A stretch of DNA of 64,000 bases, taken from assembly GCA_002050235.1 (NCBI GenBank), contig MWST01000012.1:1-64000 (forward strand). The letters run 5' to 3'. Positions within the stretch are counted from its first letter, which is position 1; every line of letters starts with the position of its first letter. Shown in pieces: positions 1 to 8,500 of this stretch. The position numbers and the translations under genes are program-made. Source of the DNA: Polyangiaceae bacterium UTPRO1. GTDB taxonomy: Bacteria > Desulfobacterota > Binatia > UTPRO1. Below the pieces are notes generated by a model. It was not told the origin of the DNA. It worked only from the letters and a program-made list of their open reading frames with translations, and did not search any database.

Positions 1-275
1 ACACCGATTGGCGGCTCCCGAACGTGAACGAGCTGCAGAGCCTCGCCGACTACCAGAACGTGGCCCCGGCGGTGAACCCTGCTTTCAATACGGGTTGTAC
101 GGGAGGCTGCACGGTGACGACGTGTAGTTGTACGCAGTCGTACCGCTACTGGTCGTCCACTACGTTCCAGGACAGTCCCGGCTACGCGTGGTTCGTGGGC
201 TTCTACGTCGGCGACGTGTACGCGACCAGCAAGAGCAACAACGGCTACGTTCGCGCCGTGCGCGGCGGCTCATGA
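1..275 (+). CDS. DGR target protein, C-terminal part (DUF1566/Lcl_C-type, C-type-lectin-like fold)
   Basis: This is the 3' end of a gene that begins before the window; the reading frame is open from base 3 and stops with TGA at 273-275. The visible part reads TDWRLPNVNELQSL, the hallmark of DUF1566/Lcl_C domains, then a short Cys-rich stretch, then YWSSTT and the ending YVRAVRGGS. These domains adopt C-type-lectin-like folds and usually bind ligands at the cell surface; several known DGR targets belong here. The last 47 or so codons coincide with the variable repeat, so the end of the domain is the diversified surface. Signal peptide and N-terminal domains lie outside the window. An internal ATG at 24 is not the true start because the motif begins upstream of it. 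Confidence 0.88.
   Translation, partial: TDWRLPNVNELQSLADYQNVAPAVNPAFNTGCTGGCTVTTCSCTQSYRYWSSTTFQDSPGYAWFVGFYVGDVYATSKSNNGYVRAVRGGS
132..274 (+). repeat. DGR variable repeat (VR)
   Basis: This 143-bp block aligns without gaps to 936-1078 (offset 804). I count 20 differences, all where the other copy has A: 10 A-to-G, 8 A-to-T and 2 A-to-C. The 99 non-A template positions are all identical. That is the signature of adenine-specific mutagenic retrohoming. The 3' block 246-274 is GC-rich and invariant and would serve as the initiation of mutagenic homology. Homology ends at the stop codon: TGA here, TGG in the template. Confidence 0.97.
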
Positions 276-318
276 TCGATCATTGGAGCATTTGAAGGTT
301 TGATCATTTGATTGGGGT

Positions 319-337
319 CTGGGGGCGGAGCCCCCAG
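319..337 (+). terminator. Perfect hairpin downstream of VR (cruciform-like or terminator)
   Basis: CTGGGGGC (319-326), loop GGA, then GCCCCCAG (330-337): a perfect 8-bp stem with a 3-nt loop, followed by GTTTT. It lies 44 bp after the end of the VR. DGRs such as the Bordetella phage BPP-1 element need a short DNA hairpin just downstream of the VR for efficient target recognition. The T-rich tail equally fits an intrinsic terminator for the target gene. Sequence alone cannot separate the two. Confidence 0.6.
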
Positions 338-357
338 TTTTCAGACGGGATCCAGCC

Positions 358-762
358 ATGGCGCACACCGAGCACCTGCCGATCTACAAGGCTGCGTACG
401 ACTTCTGCCTTTACGTCGAGCAACTCGTCCGGAAGTTTCCGCGCTACCACAAGTACGCCGCCGGCCAGGATCTCCGTGAGAGCGCCCGCGCGGTGCTGAA
501 GCTGATCGTGCGCGCCAACAGCCGGCGCGAGAAGCGCGCCGTGCTCTTCCAGATCCGCGAGGAGGTCGAGGCGCTCAAGGTCCTGCTGCGTCTCTGTCAC
601 GACGCGCAGGCATTTCCGAATTTCAATGCCTTCGAGCACGCCATCCGCCAGGTGACCGACGTAGCGCGACAGAACGAAGGGTGGCTGAAGAGTCAGCAAC
701 GGAGCCGTGGCCAGAGTCGGTCCGCGATTCTCGACGAGATAGCGGAGCCGAGCGTGCCATGA
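358..762 (+). CDS. avd: Avd-like DGR accessory protein (four-helix bundle)
   Basis: A 134-residue, basic, all-helical protein beginning MAHTEHLPIYKAAYDF, close in length to the BPP-1 Avd (about 128 residues). Avd forms a positively charged pentameric barrel that binds the reverse transcriptase and template RNA and is required for mutagenic retrohoming. The pattern of a Y-K-x2-Y-D-F helix, an R-E-S-A-R helix and a long R-E-E-V-E-A-L-K helix fits the S23-like four-helix-bundle family that contains Avd. It lies between the target gene and the TR, the BPP-1 order of target, avd, TR, RT. The ATG at 358 has no strong ribosome-binding site. Assignment rests on length, helical pattern and position. 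Confidence 0.85.
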   Translation: MAHTEHLPIYKAAYDFCLYVEQLVRKFPRYHKYAAGQDLRESARAVLKLIVRANSRREKRAVLFQIREEVEALKVLLRLCHDAQAFPNFNAFEHAIRQVTDVARQNEGWLKSQQRSRGQSRSAILDEIAEPSVP

Positions 763-935
763 TCATGAGGTCCCCCTCCTACCGGCGGCTTCGGCCTCGG
801 CTGCCCGCCGGTGAACGCCGGAGCCCCGTAGTGGGGCCGAGGCACAAGGGCGCCTTCCCCGGCCGCGGCCGGGCCAGACGCCCGGATCCGTGTGCCGCTG
901 CGTGCGGCGCCACACGGGAACAAGCGGAGGGGGCG
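763..935 (+). other. Structured non-coding spacer between avd and TR
   Basis: No gene is credible here. The spacer has several inverted repeats: GCCTCGG (794-800) pairs with CCGAGGC (837-843); GCCCC (823-827) pairs with GGGGC (833-837); 858-873 is a perfect 16-bp palindrome; and CCGTGTG (888-894) pairs with CACACGG (911-917) around an inner CCGC/GCGG stem. If the TR transcript starts upstream of here, these would form a folded 5' leader. High GC makes chance hairpins common, so the RNA role is inference. Confidence 0.45.
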
Positions 936-1078
936 ACGCAGTCGAACAACTACTGGTCGTCCACTACGTACCAGAACAATCCCGACAACGCGTGGAACGT
1001 GAACTTCAACGACGGCAACGTGAACGCGAACAACAAGAGCAACAACAACTACGTTCGCGCCGTGCGCGGCGGCTCATG
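936..1078 (+). repeat. DGR template repeat (TR)
   Basis: Adenine-rich master copy of the VR with 44 A residues, most inside AAC codons (14 of the 44 complete codons when read in the VR frame). AAC is the typical DGR template codon because randomising both adenines gives NNC, which can encode 15 amino acids and never a stop. All 20 VR differences fall on its adenines. It is non-coding in function; the RNA is copied by the RT just downstream into mutagenised cDNA. The boundaries are sharp: base 935 differs from 131, and 1079 (G) differs from 275 (A). Confidence 0.97.
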
Positions 1079-1093
1079 GTCCTGCGGAGCGGT

Positions 1094-1164
1094 CCGGCGC
1101 GTTCCTGCGCCGGGCCGCACGGCTTCGTATCCGCGGCGGCGGGAGGTCCGGGACTTCCCGCCGC
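1094..1164 (+). ncRNA. Hairpins between TR and RT start (putative spacer part of template RNA)
   Basis: Two strong stems lie in the 93-nt gap between TR and RT. CCGGCGC (1094-1100) pairs with GCGCCGG (1107-1113) over a 6-nt loop. GCGGCGGGA (1136-1144) pairs perfectly with TCCCGCCGC (1156-1164), and its loop can fold further through GTC/GAC. In BPP-1 a structured spacer 3' of the TR is essential for RT/Avd binding and cDNA priming; this gap has the same place. The second stem ends 7 nt before the RT start and could also limit RT translation. Confidence 0.5.
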
Positions 1165-1171
1165 TGCTCCG

Positions 1172-2749
1172 ATGATGACGCCCGACCTCTACTCGTTCGC
1201 GAACCTCTGGCGGCAGTATCGCATCTGCCGCCGCAACAAGCGGAACACCCTGAACCAGCTCCGCTTCGAGATCGATGCCGAGCGGAATCTCCTCGCGTTG
1301 CAGAGGGAGCTCCGCGCCCACACTTACCGACCGGGCCAGTCGATTTGCTTCGTCACGCGCGGACCGAAGCCGCGTGAGGTCTTCGCCGCCGACTTCCGCG
1401 ACCGCATCGTGCACCACCTCCTGGTCGCGGAGCAGGAGCGGGTCTTCGAGCCGCGCTTCATCCACGACTCCTACGCCTGTCGCGTCGGCAAGGGTACGCT
1501 CGCCGCGAGCAACCGGCTGATGGAGTTTCTGCGCGCGGGGACGGCGAACGGACGCCGGCCGCTCTTCGCCCTCCACCTCGACGTCGCCGGCTTCTTCCCG
1601 TCGATCGACAAGGAGGTACTCTGCGCGCTCCTCGCGAGGCGGCTCCGCCATCCCGAGGTCCGCTGGCTCACGTCGGTCGTGCTGTTCCATGACGCGACGA
1701 CCGACTATCGGTTCTGCTCGCGCGACGAACGCACCGCTCCCCCTGGCCGAGCCGGATATCCCGTGCCGGCGCGCAAGAGCCTCTTCGGCAACGACAACCG
1801 GCGCGGTCTCCCGATCGGCAACCTGACGAGCCAGTTCTGGGCCAACGTCTACCTGAACGAAGTAGATCAGTTCGCGAAGCGCGTCCTGCGCTGCCGCTGG
1901 TATCTGCGCTATGTCGACGACCTGATGCTGCTCTCGCCGGATCCGGACGAGCTGCGGCGGTGGCACGCGGCGATCGCGCGCTTCCTAGAAGACCGTCTGC
2001 GTCTTAGGCTGCGCGCGGAAGACCGCCAGCCGGTGCCGGTCGGCCAAGGTGTCGACTTCGTCGGCTGGAAGACCTGGTGGAGCCACCGGGTCCCGCGGCG
2101 GCGTACCCTCGCGAACCTCCGGGCGCGCGTCCGGTCCTTCGAGCGCCGCCACGTTGCCCGCGCCTTCATGGGTGGCGCCGCGCGGGTGCGCGTACCCCGC
2201 CCGTCGCCGGGCGTGCGACGGATGACCCTCGGAAGATCGCGGAACGACCTCGCGGATCTCACGGCCGCGCTCGGCTCCTATGGCGGGCACCTGCGGCACG
2301 GCGGCGCGTGGCGCGTCTGGGATGAGGTATGGAAAGGTCGTCCGTGGCTCGACGCGCTCTTCGCGCGCTGCTGCTGGCGGCCCGCGCCGCGCTGGACACA
2401 CTGGCATCCGCGGGCTGGCGAGAGCTTCCGCCGCGCCTACGCCCGACTGCTGCGTTCGGCGCCGCCGGCAGGGCTGGTGTTTCTGCAGGTCGGACGCTTC
2501 GTCGAGCTCTACGGGCCGCAGCGCCTCCGGGCCGAGCGCGTGCTCGGTCTCCGCGCCGCCGCCTTGCCGCGTGCCGGCTACGCCTTCACCGTCGGGTTCC
2601 CCGCCTGCGCCATGCCCCGCTTCGCCGCGCGTGCGCTCGCGGCGGGTCATGACATCGTACAGATACGGACGAATGAAGACGGTGCCTGCGTCGTGCTTCT
2701 GACTCCCGTGGACAGTCGCGTGGCGCCGGCGGCGCCAACAGCCTGGTGA
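1172..2749 (+). CDS. DGR reverse transcriptase with C-terminal MutS domain-I-like fusion
   Basis: A 525-residue protein, longer than typical DGR RTs (about 350-400). It copies TR RNA into cDNA with mutations at adenines. RT motifs: catalytic Asp137 in LDVAGFFPSID; the DGR-diagnostic GLPIGNLTSQ at 212-221, with SQ where most RTs have SP; YVDD at 247-250; then GVDFVGW and a thumb region with SYGGHLRHGG. Residues about 432-520 form an extra domain, LVFLQVGRFVELY then a G-F-P-A-C-A-M segment and a G-H-D-I-V-Q-I strand. This follows MutS domain I and keeps Phe443-x-Glu445, matching the mismatch-reading Phe-x-Glu of MutS. The start is ATG at 1172 or ATG at 1175. The frame is open upstream to 890, but that stretch crosses the TR and is not protein-like. 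Confidence 0.95.
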   Translation: MMTPDLYSFANLWRQYRICRRNKRNTLNQLRFEIDAERNLLALQRELRAHTYRPGQSICFVTRGPKPREVFAADFRDRIVHHLLVAEQERVFEPRFIHDSYACRVGKGTLAASNRLMEFLRAGTANGRRPLFALHLDVAGFFPSIDKEVLCALLARRLRHPEVRWLTSVVLFHDATTDYRFCSRDERTAPPGRAGYPVPARKSLFGNDNRRGLPIGNLTSQFWANVYLNEVDQFAKRVLRCRWYLRYVDDLMLLSPDPDELRRWHAAIARFLEDRLRLRLRAEDRQPVPVGQGVDFVGWKTWWSHRVPRRRTLANLRARVRSFERRHVARAFMGGAARVRVPRPSPGVRRMTLGRSRNDLADLTAALGSYGGHLRHGGAWRVWDEVWKGRPWLDALFARCCWRPAPRWTHWHPRAGESFRRAYARLLRSAPPAGLVFLQVGRFVELYGPQRLRAERVLGLRAAALPRAGYAFTVGFPACAMPRFAARALAAGHDIVQIRTNEDGACVVLLTPVDSRVAPAAPTAW

Positions 2750-2997
2750 ACCGCACCCTCGGCTACTGCGAAGAACATCGCGACCTTTTCGAGGCATTTG
2801 GGAGAACGCCGGCATACCCTACGTAGCTATCGCGACCCGTGAAGCGTACGCCGAGGGAAAACCCGTCGCGCGTGCGCGTATCGAGAAGGAGATGGGCCGG
2901 TCCTGCCGGTGGCAGCGATCGCCGCCGCCGGCGCCCGGCTAGCAGCGGCTGACAGTCGGCGTTGACGCGCTCGCCGCAGCCGCGGAAAGAGAGCGGC

Positions 2998-5580
2998 GTG
3001 CGCATCCTCTTCGACCCTGCCTTCGATGCGACGCCGTGGCCCGGTCCGCTGGCCGCCCGTTGCGCGGTCGCGGGCGAGGCGTGGGCCGGGCCGCGGTTTC
3101 TCTTGAATCTGCTCGAGGCGCAGCTCGGGCTCGGCGGGCCGCCGGTCTCGGCTGCGCGCCGCGCCGCGGCGTTGATACCGGCGCTCCGCGCCCGCGCCGG
3201 CTTCTGGAGCGCTTCGGCCGAGGTCGATCCGCTCGGGACGGCGCGCACGCTCCTGGCCTGGCGCGATGCTCTGTGGATGGCCGGGTGGCGCGGGGAGGCG
3301 CTGCGCGGCGGGCGGATCTCGGCGCTCGCCGAGGTCACGCGCGGCGCCCTCCCGGGCATTCCCGATCGCATTGCCGCCGTGGTCGAAGCGCTCGGGCGCC
3401 GCGGTGCCGACGTCGCCGAGCTCGTGCTGCTCGAGCCGACCGAAGACCTGCCGCCGCTCTGGCGGGCAGTCCTGACGGGACTCGCCGCGCGCGGAACACG
3501 CGTCGGGACGACGGTGCTCGCTCCTGCCGTCGCCGGCGGCGATCTGGCGCGTGCCCAGACTCTTGCCTTCCGTCCCGAGGGTGACGGCGCGCTCCAGCTC
3601 CTGCGTCCGCACGGGCCGCTCCAGGCCGCCGAGGAGGTCGCGGCCTGGCTCGCGGCGCGGTCCACTTTGGAGCGGACGGTGATCATCGCTCCCGATCCCG
3701 TCCTCGATGCGGCGCTTCGCCGCCATGGACTGCCGACGACCGGAAGTCCCAGCCAGGTTCAGGACAACGCGCTCATCCAGATCCTGCCGCTCGTGCTGGC
3801 GCTCGGCTGGACGCCCGCCGATCCCGAGCAGGCGCTCGGACTCCTGACGCTCGCGGAAGGACCGGTTCCGCGGCGGATCGCTTGGCGCCTCGCGCGGGCG
3901 TTGCACGCGGAGCCGGCGGTCGACAGCGATTGCTGGCGCGAGACGCTTCGCGATGGACTAGCGGAGCTCGCGTCGGCCGACGAGCGGGCGCGGGTCGAGA
4001 CCCGTCTGCGCGCGCTCCTCACGGCGCCGGTTCCCCGCGGCGGCGCTTATCCAGCTGCCGAGGTGCGCCGTCGGCTCGGCGTGCTCGAGACCTGGGTGCG
4101 CGGGCGGATGACGGATGCGCCGGTCGATAGCCTGCCGGCGTGGACGGCTTTGTTGCACGCGGTTGGCGCTCTGCGGCAGTTGGTCGAGGTCTCGGCGCTC
4201 GCGGAGCTGACGGCGCCGGAGCTCGAACGCTTCATCGCCGGTGCGCTCGAGGGCGACGCGCCGCTGCCGGCGTTTCCGGCCGAGGCCGGGCTCGCGGCGG
4301 TGCAGTCGCCGGCCGCGGTCGCCGGGCCCGCGGCCTGCGTCGTCTGGTGGGGTTTCGACCTCGACTCGGTGCCGCCGCTTCCGGTGCTGCCGCTCACCCG
4401 TGCCGAACGCCGCGCCTTCGCTGCGGCCGGCGTGGTGCTGCCCGACGCCGGCGACCTCGCCATCGCCGCGGCGACGCGGTGGCGCCGTCCCCTGCAGCAA
4501 GCGACCGAAGCCCTGCTCCTCGTCTGCCCGCGTACGACCGCCGACGGGGCGGAGCGCTATCCGCATCCTCTGTGGGACGAGCTCGAAGCCGAGCTCGCCC
4601 CCGGGGCCTCGCTCGCCGCGCTCGTGCGGACGACGCCGGTAGCGGCGCCGGCCGCGGAACGGCGCACCGCCCGACCGCTGCCGCAGCCGCGCCGCGATTG
4701 GACCGTCGCTCCCGGGGCGCTGCGAGAGCGGGCCGGAGAGTCGCCGTCCAGTCTGGCGCAGCTCGTCGGCTGCTCGTTCAAATGGGCGGTCGCGAAGCTC
4801 GGCGGCGTCGAGGCGGGAGAGACGGCGGCGCTGCCGGCGGCCGAACGGCTCCTCGGAACGCTCACGCACATCCTGCTGGCACGCTCGCTCCGCGCCGGCG
4901 TCGTCTCGCCCGATGCGGCCGAGACGCACGCCGCGGCGCTCTTCGATACCGAGGGCCCGCGCATCGCGGCGGCGCTCTTCCTCCCCGGCTTCGATGCGGT
5001 CCGCGCCGACGCCCGCACCGTCTTCGTGCGTGCCGCCCGCGAGCTGCACCGCGTGCTCGGCGTCTCGAAGCTTGCCGTGCGCGCGATCGAGACCGGCGTC
5101 GAGCGCGAGACCAGCGAGGGTCGGCTCAAGGGCTGGCCCGATCTCGTGGTCGGCCCGCCGACTGCGGTGATCGATCTCAAGTGGAGTGGGGCGGGTTACC
5201 ACCGCGAGCGCCTCGTCGCCGGCACCGCGTACCAGCTCGCTGTCTATGCCCGCCTCGTTGCCGGCGACGGCGCCGCGCCGCTACCGGCGGTCGGGTACTT
5301 CATAGTGAGCGATCAGCGGCTGCTCACCAGCGACCCGACGGTGCTCCGCGGGGGCGACCGGGTCGACGGTCCGTCGCTCGCCGCCACCTGGGACGCGCTG
5401 ATCGCGGCCTGGCGGCAGCGCCGGGCGGCGCTCGCGAGCGGCAGGCTGGAGGCCCCGATGCTAGACCTCGATGCGGCACCGCCGGCCGACGCGATCGTCG
5501 AGGGAGTGCTGGCGCTGCAGCCTGCCTGCGGCTACTGCGATCTGCAGACGCTCTGCGGGCGCGTTTTCGGAGCGGCGTGA
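2998..5580 (+). CDS. addB: AddB-like PD-(D/E)XK nuclease (double-strand break repair)
   Basis: An 860-residue protein that fits the second subunit of AddAB, the helicase-nuclease that processes double-strand ends for recombination. The C-terminal nuclease shows Asp715 (WPDLVV), then Asp726-Leu-Lys728. Cys592 with Cys844, Cys847 and Cys853 matches the C...Cx2Cx5C iron-sulphur staple of AddB-type nucleases. The N-terminal half looks like a degraded helicase without a Walker A motif, as in AddB. GTG at 2998 is chosen because GGAAAGAGAG ends six bases before it; TTG at 2962 is an alternative. The stop at 5578-5580 directly abuts the next ATG, so the two genes are probably one transcriptional unit. 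Confidence 0.85.
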   Translation: MRILFDPAFDATPWPGPLAARCAVAGEAWAGPRFLLNLLEAQLGLGGPPVSAARRAAALIPALRARAGFWSASAEVDPLGTARTLLAWRDALWMAGWRGEALRGGRISALAEVTRGALPGIPDRIAAVVEALGRRGADVAELVLLEPTEDLPPLWRAVLTGLAARGTRVGTTVLAPAVAGGDLARAQTLAFRPEGDGALQLLRPHGPLQAAEEVAAWLAARSTLERTVIIAPDPVLDAALRRHGLPTTGSPSQVQDNALIQILPLVLALGWTPADPEQALGLLTLAEGPVPRRIAWRLARALHAEPAVDSDCWRETLRDGLAELASADERARVETRLRALLTAPVPRGGAYPAAEVRRRLGVLETWVRGRMTDAPVDSLPAWTALLHAVGALRQLVEVSALAELTAPELERFIAGALEGDAPLPAFPAEAGLAAVQSPAAVAGPAACVVWWGFDLDSVPPLPVLPLTRAERRAFAAAGVVLPDAGDLAIAAATRWRRPLQQATEALLLVCPRTTADGAERYPHPLWDELEAELAPGASLAALVRTTPVAAPAAERRTARPLPQPRRDWTVAPGALRERAGESPSSLAQLVGCSFKWAVAKLGGVEAGETAALPAAERLLGTLTHILLARSLRAGVVSPDAAETHAAALFDTEGPRIAAALFLPGFDAVRADARTVFVRAARELHRVLGVSKLAVRAIETGVERETSEGRLKGWPDLVVGPPTAVIDLKWSGAGYHRERLVAGTAYQLAVYARLVAGDGAAPLPAVGYFIVSDQRLLTSDPTVLRGGDRVDGPSLAATWDALIAAWRQRRAALASGRLEAPMLDLDAAPPADAIVEGVLALQPACGYCDLQTLCGRVFGAA

Positions 5581-8500
5581 ATGGGCCGCATCGAGATCAT
5601 CTCGGCGAGCGCCGGCAGCGGCAAGACGCACCGGCTGACGGAGGTCCTGAACGAGGCCATCGCTGCCGGCAGCGCGCGGCCCGACGCCGTGCTCGCCACG
5701 ACGTTTACCAACCTGGCCGCCGCCGAGCTGCAGGAGCGGACCCGGACCCGGCTTCTGCGGGCGGGGCGGATCGTAGATGCGCACCGGCTCGCCGCGGCGC
5801 GCATCGGCACCGTGAACTCGGTCTGCGGCCGGCTAGTCGCCGAGTTCGCCTTCGAGCTCGGTCTGGCGCCGGACATCCGCGTGATCGACGAGCGGGCGGC
5901 GAGCGCGGCGCTTCGCCGGGCGATGTCGCGCGTCGTCACGGCCGAGGACAGTGAATGCCTGGCCGACATCAAGCAACGCTGCGACGAGACATTGGATTGG
6001 CAGGCCGACGTCAATGACATCGTTGCCCTGGCGCGCGCGAACGGTATCGGCGCCGACGCCCTCGAGCGCGCGTGCGCGCGCAGCATCGCCGGCCTCCTCG
6101 CGTTCTTCGCGCCGGCGGCGAGCGATGGCGGCGCGCTCGACGCCGCTCTCGTCGCGGCTCTCGAGGGATTCCTGGCCGCGGTCGATCGCGAGGTCGATAC
6201 GACCAAGAAGACGCAGCTCGTCGTCAGCGAGGCGGAGCGATGCCTCGGCCGCATGCGGCGCGGGTTGCGGCTTCGTTGGGCCGACTGGTACCGCCTCCAG
6301 AACCTCGATGTCGGGAAGAAGTCGGCGGCGGCCAAGATGCCTCTTACGGCTGCGGCGGCGGCCCATGACCGTCATCCCGGCCTCCAGGAGGATCTGCGCA
6401 CGGTATGCGAGCGGGTGTACGCGATCGCCGCCCGGACCTTGCGCGCCTACGAAGATTACAAGCGCGCGTGGGGGTTCATCGACTTCACCGATCAGGAGGT
6501 CCTGGCTCTGGCGCTCCTCGACCGCGCCGACGTTCGCGCCCGGCTCGCGGGCGAGATCGACCTCGTGCTGGTCGACGAGTTCCAGGACACGAGCCCGCTC
6601 GAGCTCGCCATCTTCCTGCGGCTTGCGGAGGTGGCGAAGCGCAGCGTCTGGGTCGGGGATCAGAAGCAGTCGATCTTCGGCTTCCGGGGGACGGATCCGG
6701 CGCTCATGGATGCAGCGGTCGATACGATTCTCGCCGGCGCCGAACCCGAGACGCTCCCGAAGTCGTGGCGGAGCCGCCCCGAGCTCGTAGCGCTTACTTC
6801 GGACGTGTTCGCGCGCGCCTTCGCTCACCACGGCGTGCCGGAGTCGCGAGTCCGGCTCGAAGCGGAGAGCGCGAGCGAAAGCCCGGAGCTCGGGCCGGTC
6901 GTCGAGCGCTGGCGCCTGCCGGCCAAGAACCGCTCCGAGGATGCGGCGTATCTCGCCGCCGCCGTGAGCGATCTCCTGGCGGACTCCGAGGTCATGGTCC
7001 GCGATCGTGAGCTCGCGGGTCCGCGGCCGCTTAGGCCGGGCGACGTCGCCGTTCTCTGTTACCAGAATACGACGTGCGCGAGCCTGGCGCGCGAGCTCGC
7101 GGCGCTCGGAGTCCGGGCCGTGCTGCCCCGTACCGGACTTATGAAGACGCCCGAGGCGCTGCTCGTGCTCGCCGGTCTCCGGCTCTTCGTCGACAACCAG
7201 GACACGCTGGCGCTGGCGGAGCTCGCGCGCCTCACTGCGTACCCGGCAGCGGGGGACGAATGGCTCGCCGACCTCATGGCGCGGCCGGCCCGCGAAGCGT
7301 TCGCCGCGATCGACGTCGCGGAGCGGCTGGCGGCGGCGCGGCGCGCCGAGCCGCACGCCGGAGCGCTCGCCGCCTTCGATGCGGTGCTCGAAGCCGTGGA
7401 CGCCCGCGAGCACTGCCTCGCGTGGGGCGATGCGGCGACGCGCCTCGCCAACCTCGACAGGCTTCGCGCCCACGCCGTTACGTACGCGGACCTCTGCACC
7501 TCCGACGGTCGCAGCTGCACGCCGGCAGGGCTCGTCGCCGCGTTCGCCGAGTTGGAGGCCTCGGATCGCGACGCCCGCGCCGCCGATGTCCAGGAGGACG
7601 CCGTGGTCGTGAGCACGTGGCACAGCGCCAAAGGCCTCGAGTGGCCGGTCACCGTGCTCTTCGACCTCGATCGTGACCCACGCTACACGGCGCTGGGCGT
7701 GCAGGTGGTGACGGATCGCGCGGAGTTCGACGCCACCGATCCGCTCGCCGAGCGGTGGGTGCGCTACTGGCCGCAACCCTACCATCCGGCACAGACCAAG
7801 GCGCGATTCCACGACCGGCTGCGCCAGGCGCCCGAGACCGATGCCGCCCGCCGTCGCGAGGAGCGGCAGGCGCTCCGGCTCCTCTATGTAGGCTGGACGC
7901 GCGCGCGCGACCGGATCGTCCTTGCCGGACGGCCCGGCTGCCTCGGATCGGGAATGGTCGGGCGGTTGCAGGATGTCGCCGGCCGGCCGCTCCTCACCGA
8001 GGCTCCGAGCCCGGCCGACGGTCCGGTCGCAGATCTGGTATGGGCGGGGCGGCCGGTGCGCGTGCGCGTCCGCGACGCCGTGCTGCACGATGCTGTGCCT
8101 CGCGATGCCGTCCCGGGTCGTGGCTACGTCGCGCCCGGGCGGCGTTCGCACCCGCCGGCGATCGTCGTTCCGTCGGAGATGGCGCCGTCCGAGCGCGCCG
8201 CGGAGGCGGCGACGGTCGAACGCTGCGGGGATCGACTTCGGCTCGGCGCCAATCCCGACATGCAGAGGGTCGGCGAAGCAGTGCACGGTTTCCTCGCCGC
8301 CGACCGCCCGACGTTCGCCGCTGCCGAGCGCCGCGACATCGCTGCCGGCCTCCTGCAGCGCTGGGACGTCGCCGGCGTGCTCCGCGTCGATGACCTCCTC
8401 CGGGCGAGCGAACGGCTGCGCACGTGGGTGGCGTCACGTTTTCCGGGTGCCGTCTGGCATCGCGAGTGGCCTCTCCAGCATCGCCAGCCGAACGGCACCA

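Noticed and set aside
890..1171. N-terminal extension of the reverse transcriptase
   Set aside because: The frame is open but passes through the TR in a frame giving Gln/Arg/Glu runs with no RT similarity; ATG at 1172 begins the recognisable protein.
681..1175. Open frame running through the TR in the VR frame, starting inside avd
   Set aside because: It overlaps avd and the TR, has no ribosome-binding site, and the TR serves as template RNA; the frame is open because the TR mirrors a coding VR.
1..2749. Retron or group II intron as the source of the RT
   Set aside because: The RT has the DGR-type SQ motif, an Avd neighbour and a VR/TR pair; no intron RNA domains or retron msr/msd are seen.
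5833..8286. Long antisense frame opposite the AddA-like gene
   Set aside because: High-GC shadow: Arg/Asp/Glu-rich, no motif, while the plus strand shows a complete set of helicase motifs.
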